Positions 12,701 through 24,178 of a stretch of 64,000 nt of DNA are shown here, in pieces. The DNA is from Ectocarpus siliculosus (Eukaryota > Sar > Phaeophyceae > Ectocarpales > Ectocarpaceae): positions 4,349,333 through 4,413,332 of the forward strand of contig FN649727.1 of the NCBI GenBank assembly GCA_000310025.1, written 5' to 3'. The translations under genes and the position numbers were made by a program. Position 1 is the stretch's first letter; the number at the start of each line of letters is the position of its first letter. The notes under the pieces were generated by a model. The model was not told the origin of the DNA and searched no databases. It was given only the letters and a program-made list of their open reading frames with translations.

Positions 12701-15700
12701 TGCGAGAAGCCGATCGCCACGGACGTGCCGGAGACGATCGAGGCCATCAACGCGTGCAAGGAGAACAACGTCAAGCTCATGACCGCCCTGCAGAGGCGGT
12801 TCGACCCGAACTTCGCGCGCGTGAAGATCGCCATCGCGGACGGAGAGGTCGGCGAGGTCATCCAGGTGTGTTGGCGTGTTTTTGTTAATTAGGCAGCGAC
12901 CTCGCTAACTGGCTGACCAATAATCAGTTTTGCACATGTAGCGGGATAAAAAACACAAAAAACATCGAATCAAAGGATAGGAGTTCTACCGACAGAGGGG
13001 ACGCCGGAAGTTCGACGTGTGTGTGCTGCTCTTACAAACTGTGCTGGGGTGTTGTTTGTGTGTGTGCACTGGTTCTGTGCGCTGTGGCGTGTGCAGGGTG
13101 CTTTGCTCTCGTGCACCGTGTGTGTTGTGCATGTCTCGATGGAAGGCAGACAGACTGCCCGGCTTGGTGCAGGATGGTGGAACCATAGTCGTTGTTGGGT
13201 TGCTCGTGCATTGTCACTGCACTTGGTGCGGTGCGGGTTTTCTCCACGGATGCTGTCTCTCTTGTCTTCTCCACAATTGATTTTGTTTCTTACCAAGTAG
13301 AAAGGACCGACCACCCTATGCTGGACTCGGCGGATGTTGATTCCTTGACAGCAAAATATTCAATTGACGGCGCCCGGAACCTGATCGTTTACAACAGAGA
13401 TGCAAGGTGTAGTCCGATTTTGTGGTAAAATCCTCAAACGCTACATGGTGTGTGTCACACCTGTAATTATCGAAAGGCACCCATTTCTTCGGCCCAGGGG
13501 GCGTACTCATTTGTTGCTTGCCGTAGTCATTTGACCATTGACCACGCGTCCCTTTCGAGACGGAGCACCGTTCCTACACCTACTAGAGACACCACCAACA
13601 TTTGGGAGCTCTTTACGTTTCTGCCACAAACTCCATAAAATTTTCTTGCACATCTTATCCCCGTCCTCTAGGGCCTCTTGTGCCCACCATCTATCCCCAA
13701 TTATCGCGATCGTTTTTTCGCTGCTGTCTAATTTACCAAACTTGTCCATGTCACACCCTCTCTGTCTCATTTCCTCCTCGAGATCCTCTCTTTCCTTCCT
13801 GTACAACTCACACTCCCCAACTATGTGGGGTCTACTCTCCTCCGATTTGCCACATGGACATGTGTGTCTATCCTCCTCTTCCTCTCTCCTACGGCTGGTA
13901 TACCTCTTCCTCCGTTCTGGCAAGTCCAGATCGCCTACTCGAAATTGCAATTTCAGCTTTTTCGCATAGTCCATGGGGCCGTCCAAGTACTTCTTCATCC
14001 CTATCCCTTCTTTCAACTTCCCGTATATCTCCAAGTGGTCTTCACTTCGGCCCAGGGGGGGGGTCGAACGCGAAGACATGATTGCAAATTAGTCCTGCCG
14101 CAATGCAGTCCGTACGTTACATAAGGTATCACACCCGCTGGACCGGTTTTCAAAGCTCGATTACTCGGCAGAAAAAACGTTGACGGTGCCTGAAATGGCG
14201 GCGTTGGAACCATGTCGTCGACAGCTTTCCGAAAACGTATCATGTGATGCCGGCACCTCTTCGTCCTGGAACCATAGAGGTTTGAAATTGGGTGAGGGTG
14301 TGTGTGATCTTCTGCAACCTACCGTAATGCATGTAGGCGGCGCCCTCGGCCTCTGTTACAGCCACCGCGCTTATCCCTATCCGCCCCGTCCCTCGTTAAC
14401 GTTCGTTTTGCTGTGGCCGACCCCCACCCCCCTCTCGCTCGCCCCGTCGTACGCGTTGTGCGTGGTGGCCTTGACACTTGTCGTTCAGGTGAAGCTTACG
14501 TCCAGGGATCCTTCTCCGCCGCCGGTGGAGTACGTGCGTGGAGGTGGGGGCATCTTTAAGGACATGGCCGTGCACGACCTTGACATGTCTCGTTTCCTCA
14601 TGGGCTCGGAACCCACGGTACGCGCGCACGGGTCGGCATGCTGGGATTTCTCACCATCGTGAATGTGGTTCGGGGCGCCGTTGCTTGATTGGGCCCCGTT
14701 GCTTCAGATTATCAGTGGGCTATCAGACGCTGCTGTGATAACCAGTTGTTGTTTGGGAAAGCATGAGAGTGGAACGTATCGTCGTGAAAGGATGAGCGAA
14801 GCATGATTATGATTATGGGCTACTTTATATTATGTGTTCGCACGTGTGGGCTTGACTATGCATTGTGTTTCTTGAGAGCGTGGGAAGGAGCTGGGTTTGA
14901 GTCCAGCATGTATCATGGATGACTTAGTTTTGGGAATGCCCGCACCGCTGTAATATAGCAGAGGGATGTGCGTAAGAACACCTACCAATTTAGCCCATGC
15001 GCGACCGGCCGTTCGTTGTGGATCGGCTCATGGTAGTCGAGGGAGTGCGGAAAAAAGACAACTCCGATCGTACGCTTCTTGCCCCGTAGCCTCAAGAGGG
15101 GCAGCACCGCGCACCGGCTGGCCTTTTGTGATGCCTACCTACTACCAGCGAGAGCAGACGTCTGTTCGTTTTCGAACTTTTTGTTGTTCAGACGGTCATG
15201 TTTGTGTAGCAAGCTCATATGTTTCGGCTCGCTCCCCCTGTGTTAGTTCCCTCTGCCTGTCTTTCTGTCTGTTTCACTCTCTCTCCCTGTTTCTCTGTGT
15301 CGCGCTCTCTCTCTCTCCCTCTCTCTCTCTCTCTCGGGGCTGGCTACAGCGAATCCTCGCTCAAGGTTCGTGCCAGATCGACCACGCAATCGATACCCTG
15401 GATGGACCGGAGGCGTTCGACACGGCCATGATCATGGTCGAGTTTGAGAGCGGAAAAACGGCGGTGATCGACGTCTGCCGACAGGCCCCTTACGGGTGAG
15501 CTGGCTGTACGGTAGATATTGGGGGCACAGGGAGGTCGCTTAAGGAAGGAGCGCAGAGAAAGAGAGTGTGCGTGTTTGTGTGAGTGAGACAGACAGAGAG
15601 AGAAAGAGTCTATTTGAAAGGATGGTTTCCGATGTTCGCAGCTCGCCGCTGTTCGGAGACTAGATGGTGCAATGAGCTGCTTTGATCTCGCTGGACTGGT

Positions 15701-18700
15701 CTGTTGAGATGCATTCGGTCGTCGTGGGGCTCTACAGCATCCATTCCATACTCGAACGCATTCGGGTCAAATTCCGGATACGAGTTATCATCGCGCCATG
15801 CTTTCAGGGTTGATTACTCATACAGCCTTCCTTGGCCCCCCGGCTTTGATGCCGATAGGAGTTTGGGCTTTGATCTCGATAGGAGTCACGTGAAGCAGAG
15901 AAACGATGCGTGTATGTTGCGAGCGCGCTCTCGAAAAGCTGGGCGTTTGGCGTCTTGCACAACCGGGACGCGGGGAGGGAATCGTATACTCTTCCATGTC
16001 CTGCTCTACAGCAGGCATGCCCGAAGGGCCACATGATGCTTCTGGAGAAGAATGTGCTCGGCGGGTTCATCCCCATCGAGTGCGCACCAGATCGGGCAGG
16101 CCTTCTGGCATTGGTGCGCACTCCACGGGGATGCACCCGCCGAGCACATTCTTCTCCAGAAGCATCATGTGGCCCTCCGGGCATGCCTGCTGTAGAGTAG
16201 GACATGAAAGCGCGAGCACGATGTTCTGTGCACTGCACTGGTTTGGTTATTCCCAGGCAGAAGTAGGGGCTGGTTTGGTTCTTCTCAAAGGGTCAGTGAA
16301 GAACACGACTGCTGTCCCTGCATGAGGGCAGAACAGAGGCGAACAAGACCCTACAACAAGAAAGTGGACACCCAGTGTCGCTCAGATCAATCAGTTCGCT
16401 TCATCGGATCATGATATCTACCAGTGCTTAGTAGCGTGTTCGGCAGAGCCCCCTCCCCCCCCCGGTGTGTTGGGTAAACGCATTGAACCCCTTGCTGATT
16501 CTGTTCGGGTGGCTGCCTTGGTAGTCAGTATCTTCACCCTTCGTTCGCGTTTTCGTATTTTGTGCAGGTACGACCAGCGTGCGGAGGCCCTGGGCAAGAA
16601 GGGGATGATCCAGACCGACAACATGTGAGAAATAAACCAAGTATTTGTAGTGGTCCCGTCGTTTTTTGCTACCGCCGCTGCAGTTGTTTCTGCTCAAATT
16701 TCCTGGAGGTTCCTGTTGTGCCCAATGGCGTTCGCGCGAAAAATTGAAGGAACAAACATGGAAATGTGTTACGTTGTGCCCTCGCCTGCTGTGCGTACTC
16801 GGGGCTGTAGGTGTTCAAGCATGGTTGTTGTCGAATCTGCGATAGTGTTATGTATAGTCGGAGAATCTGCTGCTGCAGTGTTGTCCTACACTCATGCCAT
16901 CGAAACACCCGCCTGCTGACCCCTACCGCCCCGCGTGCCTCCTCCCATTCGTGCACCTCGTTTCATCGGTCGTTTTTTGCCAGGTACCCGAACACAGCCC
17001 GAGTATACCTCAAGGGCTTCACCGGGAACGCGGACATGCCGTACGACTTCTTCATGAGCCGCTACAAGGAGGTGAATGCGGTGCAATCAAGACGCCCGTG
17101 TTCGTTCCCCACTTACCAAACAAGCGAAATCTGAGTCCAAAAGCGGACAGACAAACGAACGAATGGCGACGAGCGAACAATCGTGACCGCCTGCTCTCCT
17201 TCGATGATGTCTGATCTGAACAAAATGTGTATCGATTCACCTGGTGGGATGATCGAGGGGCGGTGTGCCCGCCTAGATATGTTGTGTTCCGGGAGTGGTA
17301 GATGTGGCAGGTGTTGTAGATGATGGGGGAGCGGGGCCGAACTAGTCTCTCCTTAGCTGAGAGCGGAAAGGGCTCCAAAGTTGGTTCCTAGTGGACACGA
17401 GAAATGAGTATGTCTCGGTCTGGCATTGCTGGTGTCCAGCTTTGAAGGATTTCCACGTGTGCTGCTCCACAGTAGTACCTGACATGATTATAAGAGAAGT
17501 TATTGTGATGATTTGAAATAAGAGTTGTGTGTTGTTCTGTGACCCCACAACAGATACGAGACTGTATTCAAGAGGATGCTGGCAGTCGTCTACCACTGCG
17601 TGCGACACATGCTTGGAAAAACTCACCCCGGCCGTCTTTAGCTGTCTATGTACTTAGACCGTACCCAGAAGGCCGTTTCTTTCTTACCTACAGGCTGGAC
17701 CCAGAGTCTAGTGGCGTTGTCCTACCATGCATGGCAACCCCCGTCTCCCTCCCCTCCCCCCGGACGTCAAAATGTTTACCGGTGCCTTCACTTCTTTAGG
17801 CGTACATCCAGGAAACTCTTGCTTTCTGCGACTGCCTGGTGAACGACAAGCCTTCGCCGTGCTCGGGTGAGGACGGTCTCATGGCTCTCATCATGGCGAT
17901 CGCGGCCGGAAAGTCGGCCGAAGAAAAACGCTGGGTTAGGTGAGTGAGAGTGAGACATATTTTGTCGAGACCCGAAGTTTTGTTAAGTGTTGTCTCTACG
18001 TACGTAGTACGCTGTGTTCTTCTTGGGTGATGTGTGTTTGCGATATTCATTCAGCAGTAGTTGCCTCTGGGCCCTCGTTCGAGACAGAAACCACCACGCT
18101 GCACGCGGCTGCTGTTCCTGCTTCTGATGTTGTCCAAATAGTCTTGGTGCGCGCGGGCCCTTTATCGGGCGTGATTCCTCGGTTCTGCGTATATACCTCA
18201 GTAACCATGCCAGCCCTTGCTTAGGGGCATTGGCTTCTGGCTGGGCGGCAGAGGGAGGGATCCGTCGGCTTCCGTTTTTGGTGCCGGTTGCTGTGGCTCC
18301 TACGCCATGCTTGCATACCTGCGCTAAGATCATGCTTTCGCTACGATCATACCTTCGCTAAGATCGTACCCTCGCTAGGATCGTACCCTCGCTAAGATCG
18401 TTCCCTCGCTAAGATCGAGCCGCGAAGGCTTGATTTGAGGAGAGAGTTGTGCGTTAATTGTGTCGAACCCGAAGTCCAGAGTTGGGAAGCGACGATCGCG
18501 CGAGTCGCCGACCAAAACCCCATCAACAGCAATCGTCTCGGAAGCAAAAACCGAATGTTTTGTTTCTGAGACTTGATTTGTTGCCAGAAATAGAATCTTG
18601 CGCTTGACGTACACATTGAGGAAGTAGGAGCCCGCCCGCGCGTGAAGGCATGCGCGGAGCGGCGAAGCCGTTAGATCAAGACTCGTCCGCAAGAGACGTT

Positions 18701-20533
18701 GAACGAACGCAACGATTTGTGGTACACGTCGGACCATGGACACCGACGACAAGTCAGCTCTCCATCCGCGGTAGCTTGTTGGCGCACCACGCCTGCGGAA
18801 CTGGTGTTGCACGGTCCGGAACGAGGGTCTGAGGGCGGCGCCAGCATGCCAGCGAACAACAGCACCGCGCGAACATAAATCGTCTCGGAGTGCACCGACC
18901 GAAAGCACCCGAGGACGAGTCCGATACCTCCCTCTCTCTCTCCCGGAGCAGCGCGCTCGCGTTGAGAACGCGCTGTTGGCCGCTGCATCTATCTGTCTCA
19001 GTCTTTGCTCTTCAAACCCCGCCCGCGAGGTACTTTGCCGCGCGATCGCGTTCCGAGAGCATGCAGGATTTGCGGTTCGCCGGTATGTATCGGCGAAGTC
19101 CCCTGTGTCTCTCTTTCTCTCCTCTCTCTCAACTCGATGGTTCAACCCTTTCGAGAAAAAGGCCCCCGGGGAGGGGGGGGGAGCTCGTATTGGCTGTTCT
19201 TCGAATGGTTGGTGGGTGGTCCTTTCTACCTGCAGTTGTTCCTCTCTCCCCCTTCTGTGATTTTGATCCTGCTGCTGCTACTGCTGCTGCCTGTGTCTTG
19301 CGCGTCCTTGTCCTGCCTCTTGTTGTGCTCACATTATGTCTCTTCAGCTTCGACGAAGTGTCAGAGGTACAGTATGCCGCGCGGACGAACGGCACCTTTT
19401 CCCCAACCTAGACCGCTCGGTAGATAAAGACTAAAATAGTCGCGTTTCGTTTGCGTTCTCACGGAGAGAAGAGACCGACCGCCCGTACTTTGTGGGAGAC
19501 AGCGTATGCTCCGAGACGTTGGCGGACACCCTCGACTTCTTCTCGCTGAGCTTCTGGCGTGTGTGTCGTTGTGGGTTTCCCCGTGAAAGCAAGCGCCGCT
19601 GGGTTTGTGGCAGCGGCGGCCCTCCTTTCACCTTTTTACTCAACGGCAGGAATTTGGTGCTCATCTCTATGTATATCTAGCGATTTTTGCACGCGTCGAC
19701 GGTTTCGAAACATTTCTTCGTGGGCGCCAATTCCGCCGTCGCGCACGCTCTTGGCGGGCGAAACCGTGTTTCCCTACAACAATGGTAAGGGTGCGCCCGC
19801 CGACCGGCATGGGACTCCTTCCTCTTGCGTCCGAAACAGGAATTTCGATATCAAAATGCATGGGTTTGCGCGAGAAGAGATGTGATACGTCCGGGGGGTT
19901 GCTGCCGCATAGCTGTCTTGGAAATGGCGCTAACAATGGACACGGGGTGATGTATGGCACTTCCTCCGCCAAGTTTCAATCTTGAAGATACCAACGACCT
20001 TCCTGCCTTGTGTGTTCGGCCGAAGCACCGTCTGGAGAGCGGCGTTGTACGCTGGCGGGTTCCCGTGGGTGTGTGGCGCGGTGTCACGTTTTGTTCTGCC
20101 TGCTGATGTGGGCATGTGCATGCGTTCTGCTTCTTTGCTCCATCAGGACTGGCTTGAGGTTTCTTTGTGTATTGTCGCGCACCCTGCAATCACGCAGTCC
20201 TCGTACAACTTGGCCGAGGTCTCTTCGTTTACTGACACGCGCTATGCCCTCGTCCCCCAATCCGTATTCCCTGTTGCTCTCTGTTTCTATGTCTTTCTCG
20301 TCTGTCTGTCACTGTACCTCCCCCTCTCCTCTCGTTGCATGTTTCAACGATCGGTGCACAATCCTTGTCGCAGCTTTGACGAAATCCCTGAGGCCAGTGT
20401 TTGCGACCCGACCGACAACCACTGCGACATCGTCAACCCCATCGAGTACGCCAAGCACGGGGAGACGCCGGCCGAGCTGGAGAATTCCTTCTTCCAGAGA
20501 GCCAAGGAGTTGCTCGGCATGGCCAAAGTTTAA
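9787..20533 (+). CDS. Gfo/Idh/MocA oxidoreductase, inositol 2-dehydrogenase type, predicted plastid-targeted, 10 exons
   Basis: Exons: 9787-10067, 10781-10868, 11930-12046, 12665-12865, 14489-14617, 15350-15495, 16568-16624, 16984-17071, 17800-17939, 20374-20533, giving 468 residues. The family oxidises inositol or related sugars with NAD(P). The Rossmann motif VGVIGAGRIG falls at about 87-96 across exons 1-2. HVFCEKPIATD carries the catalytic Lys (about 177), and KDMAVHDLD supplies Asp and His four residues apart (about 254 and 258), as in bacterial inositol dehydrogenase. The first 80 or so residues are an extension: a hydrophobic signal peptide with Ala|Phe (SSNA|FLTP) and then a Ser/Arg-rich, acid-poor stretch, the bipartite pattern of heterokont plastid import. 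The mature part, from about MKVINVGVIG, has family length. The substrate cannot be read from sequence; other Gfo/Idh sugar dehydrogenases remain possible. Exon 4 could start at 12671 instead, two codons shorter. Introns hold a LINE fragment, a fold-back and a tandem repeat. Confidence 0.86.
12449..12466. repeat. Poly-G run
   Basis: A run of about 18 G in intron 3 of the oxidoreductase gene. Its exact length is doubtful because the window shows several over-extended homopolymers. Confidence 0.7.
12624..12655. repeat. CGAA tetranucleotide microsatellite
   Basis: About eight CGAA units lie in intron 3 of the oxidoreductase gene, just before the exon 4 acceptor. Confidence 0.9.
13487..14058 (-). 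mobile_element. 5'-truncated LINE retrotransposon (end of reverse transcriptase ORF) with target-site duplication
   Basis: The minus strand of intron 4 carries an intact frame of about 180 codons down to 13507. It has a Cys/His-rich segment, CPCGKSEESRPHIVGECELY, followed by a charged helix and a Trp-containing tail (DRWWAQEALEDG). That arrangement is typical of the region after the polymerase domain in non-LTR retrotransposon reverse transcriptases. No YxDD catalytic motif or endonuclease is present, so only the 3' end was copied. The same 14-mer, CTTCGGCCCAGGGG, stands at 13487-13500 and 14045-14058, exactly bounding the fragment, as expected for a target-site duplication. The insertion is antisense to the host gene. 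The open frame and the perfect repeats suggest it is young. Confidence 0.8.
15995..16206. repeat. Long near-perfect inverted repeat (fold-back) in intron 6 of the oxidoreductase
   Basis: Arms 15995-16089 and 16112-16206 are each 95 bases and pair with about five mismatches around a 22-base loop. Transcribed from either strand it would form one long hairpin. It codes for nothing recognisable. It could be a fold-back/MITE-type element, a small-RNA precursor, or a recent inverted duplication. No flanking target duplication was obvious. Confidence 0.9.
18322..18417. repeat. 17-bp tandem repeat, about 5.7 copies
   Basis: Units of the form CGCTAAGATCGTACCCT follow each other in intron 9 of the oxidoreductase, with one to four changes between copies. 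Each unit contains a GATC-centred near-palindrome. Confidence 0.9.
19349..19411 (+). other. Candidate alternative (or relict) terminal exon of the oxidoreductase gene
   Basis: After a good acceptor (CTCTTCAG, 19341-19348) the sequence reads in the correct phase as SFDEVSEV... and stops at TAG 19409-19411 after about 20 codons. The regular last exon at 20374 begins in the same phase with SFDEIPEA. The first 20 bases of the two exons agree at 15 positions. This could be a duplicated 3' exon used alternatively, a 21-base cassette ending at the GTACAG donor after SFDEVSE (19349-19368), or a decaying copy. Confidence 0.4.
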
Positions 20534-22975
20534 AGGACAACCGAATAGCGGCGCACGCGTTCTCCTCGGGCGATCGTGTCGATGATTTGTCTGCACCATG
20601 TATTGGGCGGGACTCGTCGTGTGAGGAGGCAGGCGGGTGTGGCGGGTGCGGGTACAAGCAGGCCTGTCTTCGTTGTGTGGGGCAGCTACCTACCACTCCG
20701 GTGGGTACAGATGTGGGTAAGACCTTGTATCGGGGAGACTTTGTTCCAGAGGGGACGACTAATGTGTCAACAAAACGTAAACAAAGAGGCACATGGGCTG
20801 ATCTTGTCGGCCTACATAGATTTTTAGACACGTAAATAATCCGGGCTTGGTGTCCACCACAAAAAGTACATGCGTGTGCTGTCTGGTGGTATATGACACT
20901 ACTAATCCTGGTGTGGTCCGACCTTTTGAGCGATAGACTGGGTGGTACCCAACTTTTTTTCCGCGGACGACAGTGGGATGGCGGTGGCAACATCGGGAGT
21001 GCGCGTGTATGAATTTTCGGGTAGACTGTTGGTGGTGGCGGAGCTCGGTCTCGCTGTTATGTCCTTTTTGCCGCCTATGATGGGGTGTTGCGGCTCCGGT
21101 GCGGTTTTGTGCCACGTGTCTATACTTGCGTTCGGGTCCGGCTGTCCGGCTGGCTGGCTGGCTGGGGCGGGCTTAAGTTTCGATCAGATCGTTGTTACCC
21201 CCCCCACCATTTTTGCGGGCTAGGGTATGGTGGGGAGTAGCTGGTCGAATCAAAGAGCGCTGGTTTTGCAGAGGTTTGTCGTGAGGAAAGAGAACAAATT
21301 ACCACCAACCTGAAACAGTTCCCACACGACCAAGTGTGGAAGATTTGAGGAGCACTGCATGCGTGGATCGGGCTTCGTGAGGCGAAACCTTTTATGATGC
21401 CTTACTCATGGTTAGACCCCGATGAGACTGGTGAAACGCAGGCCACGTGAGGAGCGTTCAAACTGGTGTTGCCCTGGATTTTGGTGTTGAGGTTTTGGGA
21501 CAGGGATCGGATCGTTCGGGCAAGACAATACAGAAAAATAAGAAATGTTCTTGAGCACGAATGATTTCCACGCAACTGGTCGTCCTCGTAAAGCTGGTTG
21601 TAACCGCGCCACATCCGAGGTCCCGGTGGTCTTGCTCTCTGACACACACGAAAGACGACCGAATGAGCCACCAGAACCCCGGATGAATCGAAGCGTAGAG
21701 GTAGGAAGACACAAAGCGTTGGTTGCGGAGCTCGTGATTGGAGCGGCGAGTGAAGGACCATTCCATGGTAGCGGGTTGTACGTTCTAAACTTCCAGACTT
21801 GTGTGAGAGGAAGGGAATGCGGGCGCTCTCACCGCACCCTTGACACGGGTGGCTGATGTTCCCGCATACGCATCAGAAGAAAAACATGAGAACCAATTTC
21901 AATATTTCAGTTAAATTTCCACGATGTTGCTGGCACTACGACGAGAACCGTTTATCTTGGGGCAACGTCAGTCGATAGTCTAGGCACGTGCATATCTCTT
22001 TCGCCCCCGAAGCCTCACGAAAAGGTAGTGAAGTCTTAAGAAACCACCCTCCCACCCCACACTTGGCACTCGGTGCAGCGTTTATTTCATGCAACCCCCC
22101 CCCCTCCCGGCGCTGAGAGAGCTCTTGACCCGGGGGGCGAAGTACATCAGTTCAGGCGAGGCCCTCTAGCCGCCGCTGGACGCCTCACATATTCCAAGAC
22201 TTGCATTTTATCCGCATTAAGCAAGGGTAGTAGTTTTATCGCACCCTCCTCGTCCCGCTTGAACATCCTCGCGCGAAACCAGGCCTTTCGCTCTCACTGA
22301 CTGCCGATCTAAGTACGCGAACCGACCATCGTCTCAGCTTGAAGGTCCTTTCAATGACATCAAGGGTTATCCACATACTTTCGTGGTCTGTAGTTGCACG
22401 TGGCAGGTGTTCAAAGTGCCTCACAATGCGAAGGGGGCATCAAAGGGGTGGCGAGAGGCAGGAGGTAGACTGCCAGTAGCAAAAGGGGTGACTCTGACTG
22501 AGCTGTTGCTGATAAACCTCGAGTTCTGGGCTACAAATATGTCTACAGTACACAAATCGTGTACAGCACACATACATGTAGGCCCACAAACAACACACAT
22601 GTCTAGGCCTACATAATATCAGTAGTCTAGGCCACATAGTCTCGATAGATGGTTGTCGGATATAGACAACGAAGGAATGACCTTGATCCAATCATTAACC
22701 GCCGTCTCATCTCCTCCTCACTTCTAAGTTTTTGTCTGTTCCCGACTGCAATGAGCATCCTCGCTACAATAGTCCTACAGGCCAACTACGACAACCTCCC
22801 AGCGACGTGGGCAGCGCGCGCCCGAGGGGTGGCAAACTAAACGGCAAAAAACATCTTCGCACATATGCATACGATACGTTATCTCAGGCCTATCATCGAT
22901 CGAACAATATCCCCCCCCGCGTGTATCGCACCAAAAACTGTTGGTGCAAATAATAGCAAAATATTGTGTGAAGAG
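20534..22975. other. Intergenic region between convergent genes
   Basis: About 2.4 kb between the 3' ends of the oxidoreductase (+) and the EF-hand/RCC1 gene (-). It must hold both 3' flanks. Open frames are present on both strands, but none has splice support or protein-like content. No RNA gene or mobile element was recognised. Confidence 0.5.
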
Positions 22976-24147
22976 TTACCCCACTGGCGACACTCTTGGT
23001 TTACCCTTCGTGGCCAAGTTCGTGTTCCTCCTACTACCTAATGGCGGCTTTCCGGTGGCCTTCCTTCTTGTCGTGGTGCTGCTCCCGCTGCTGGAGTAGC
23101 TGGAGTAGCTGCCGCTCCCGGTGGTAGAAACGCCGCTGCTTGTCGTTGTCGAGGACCCCACGCTCCCGCCCGATCGATCCGTGCTTCCACCCCGCCCTGC
23201 CCTGCCGATGCTTGTGTTGCTGCCGGTGTTGCTGCTGCCACCCTCTCCCGTAGAGAAGCTACTACTGCCGCCTCTCCCCGACGACGTTGTGGACATACTC
23301 GAATTGCTCGCCGTCGTGGCGCTAGAGTTGGACGAGCGCGAGGAAGAGAGGCTGCCCCCCAGCTTCCCCACGTGGTACTCCCGGTTCGCCCGCTTTTCGT
23401 CGTCGTCGTCGTCGTCGCTGGCGCTGGAAACGGTGCCGTCTTCGGAACCGGTCCCGCCTTTCTTTTTTCCCTTCTTCCATCTGACGTTGTTGCCCCTTCC
23501 GCTACCGCCGCTATCGCCACCCCCCATCTCGGAATCGTCGTCCGTCCCGGTGGTTGTGGAGCCCCCGACCGAACCCTGGTACACGCACGTGTGCGTGTGA
23601 ACGGAGTGGGGGGGGGATGGGGGGATGGGTATTTGTTGTGATTTGTGGTCCTGCAGAACAAGCACTGGAATACCGCTACTACTCCGGGTGTTCGCCGGGT
23701 GAGGAGGAAGGTTATACCCTACACGCAGTTCTTGCAAGCGATGGTGCCGCGATACTGAGGGACTGAAACAACTAAGCAATACGTTTCCGGGGGCACTATG
23801 CTCTTAGTCGTAAACAAAATGAAATCAAGGCCAACTGTATGTACGTCGGAAAAAAAACGCTGTTACATTTTCAGATTTCTCTCCAGGTATTCAGGCCCGG
23901 CTTCGGTTTATTCGCGGCTGGTGTTGTGTCGCGGGAATAATACCTGGAGGGGAGCGAAGAGCTTGGACACTTTTCCCCGGACGTTGCTGATAATCCCGGT
24001 GCTCTTCTTCACCGGGCCCTGGTAAACGAGATCTGGCTTTTCCCTGTCGAAGAGGAACTGCGCTATGTTCGACAGACGTTGCAGGCTGCCGCCCGGCCCC
24101 AGTGGCAGATCTCGCAGTTCATCTCGGAATTCCTGGAAGCGCCGAGT

Positions 24148-24178
<31 letters not shown>

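Noticed and set aside
23121-23600. 159-codon plus-strand ORF rich in Leu/Pro/Val
   Set aside because: It is the reverse reading of the Ser/Gly-rich last exon of the EF-hand/RCC1 gene; the minus frame has the splice support.
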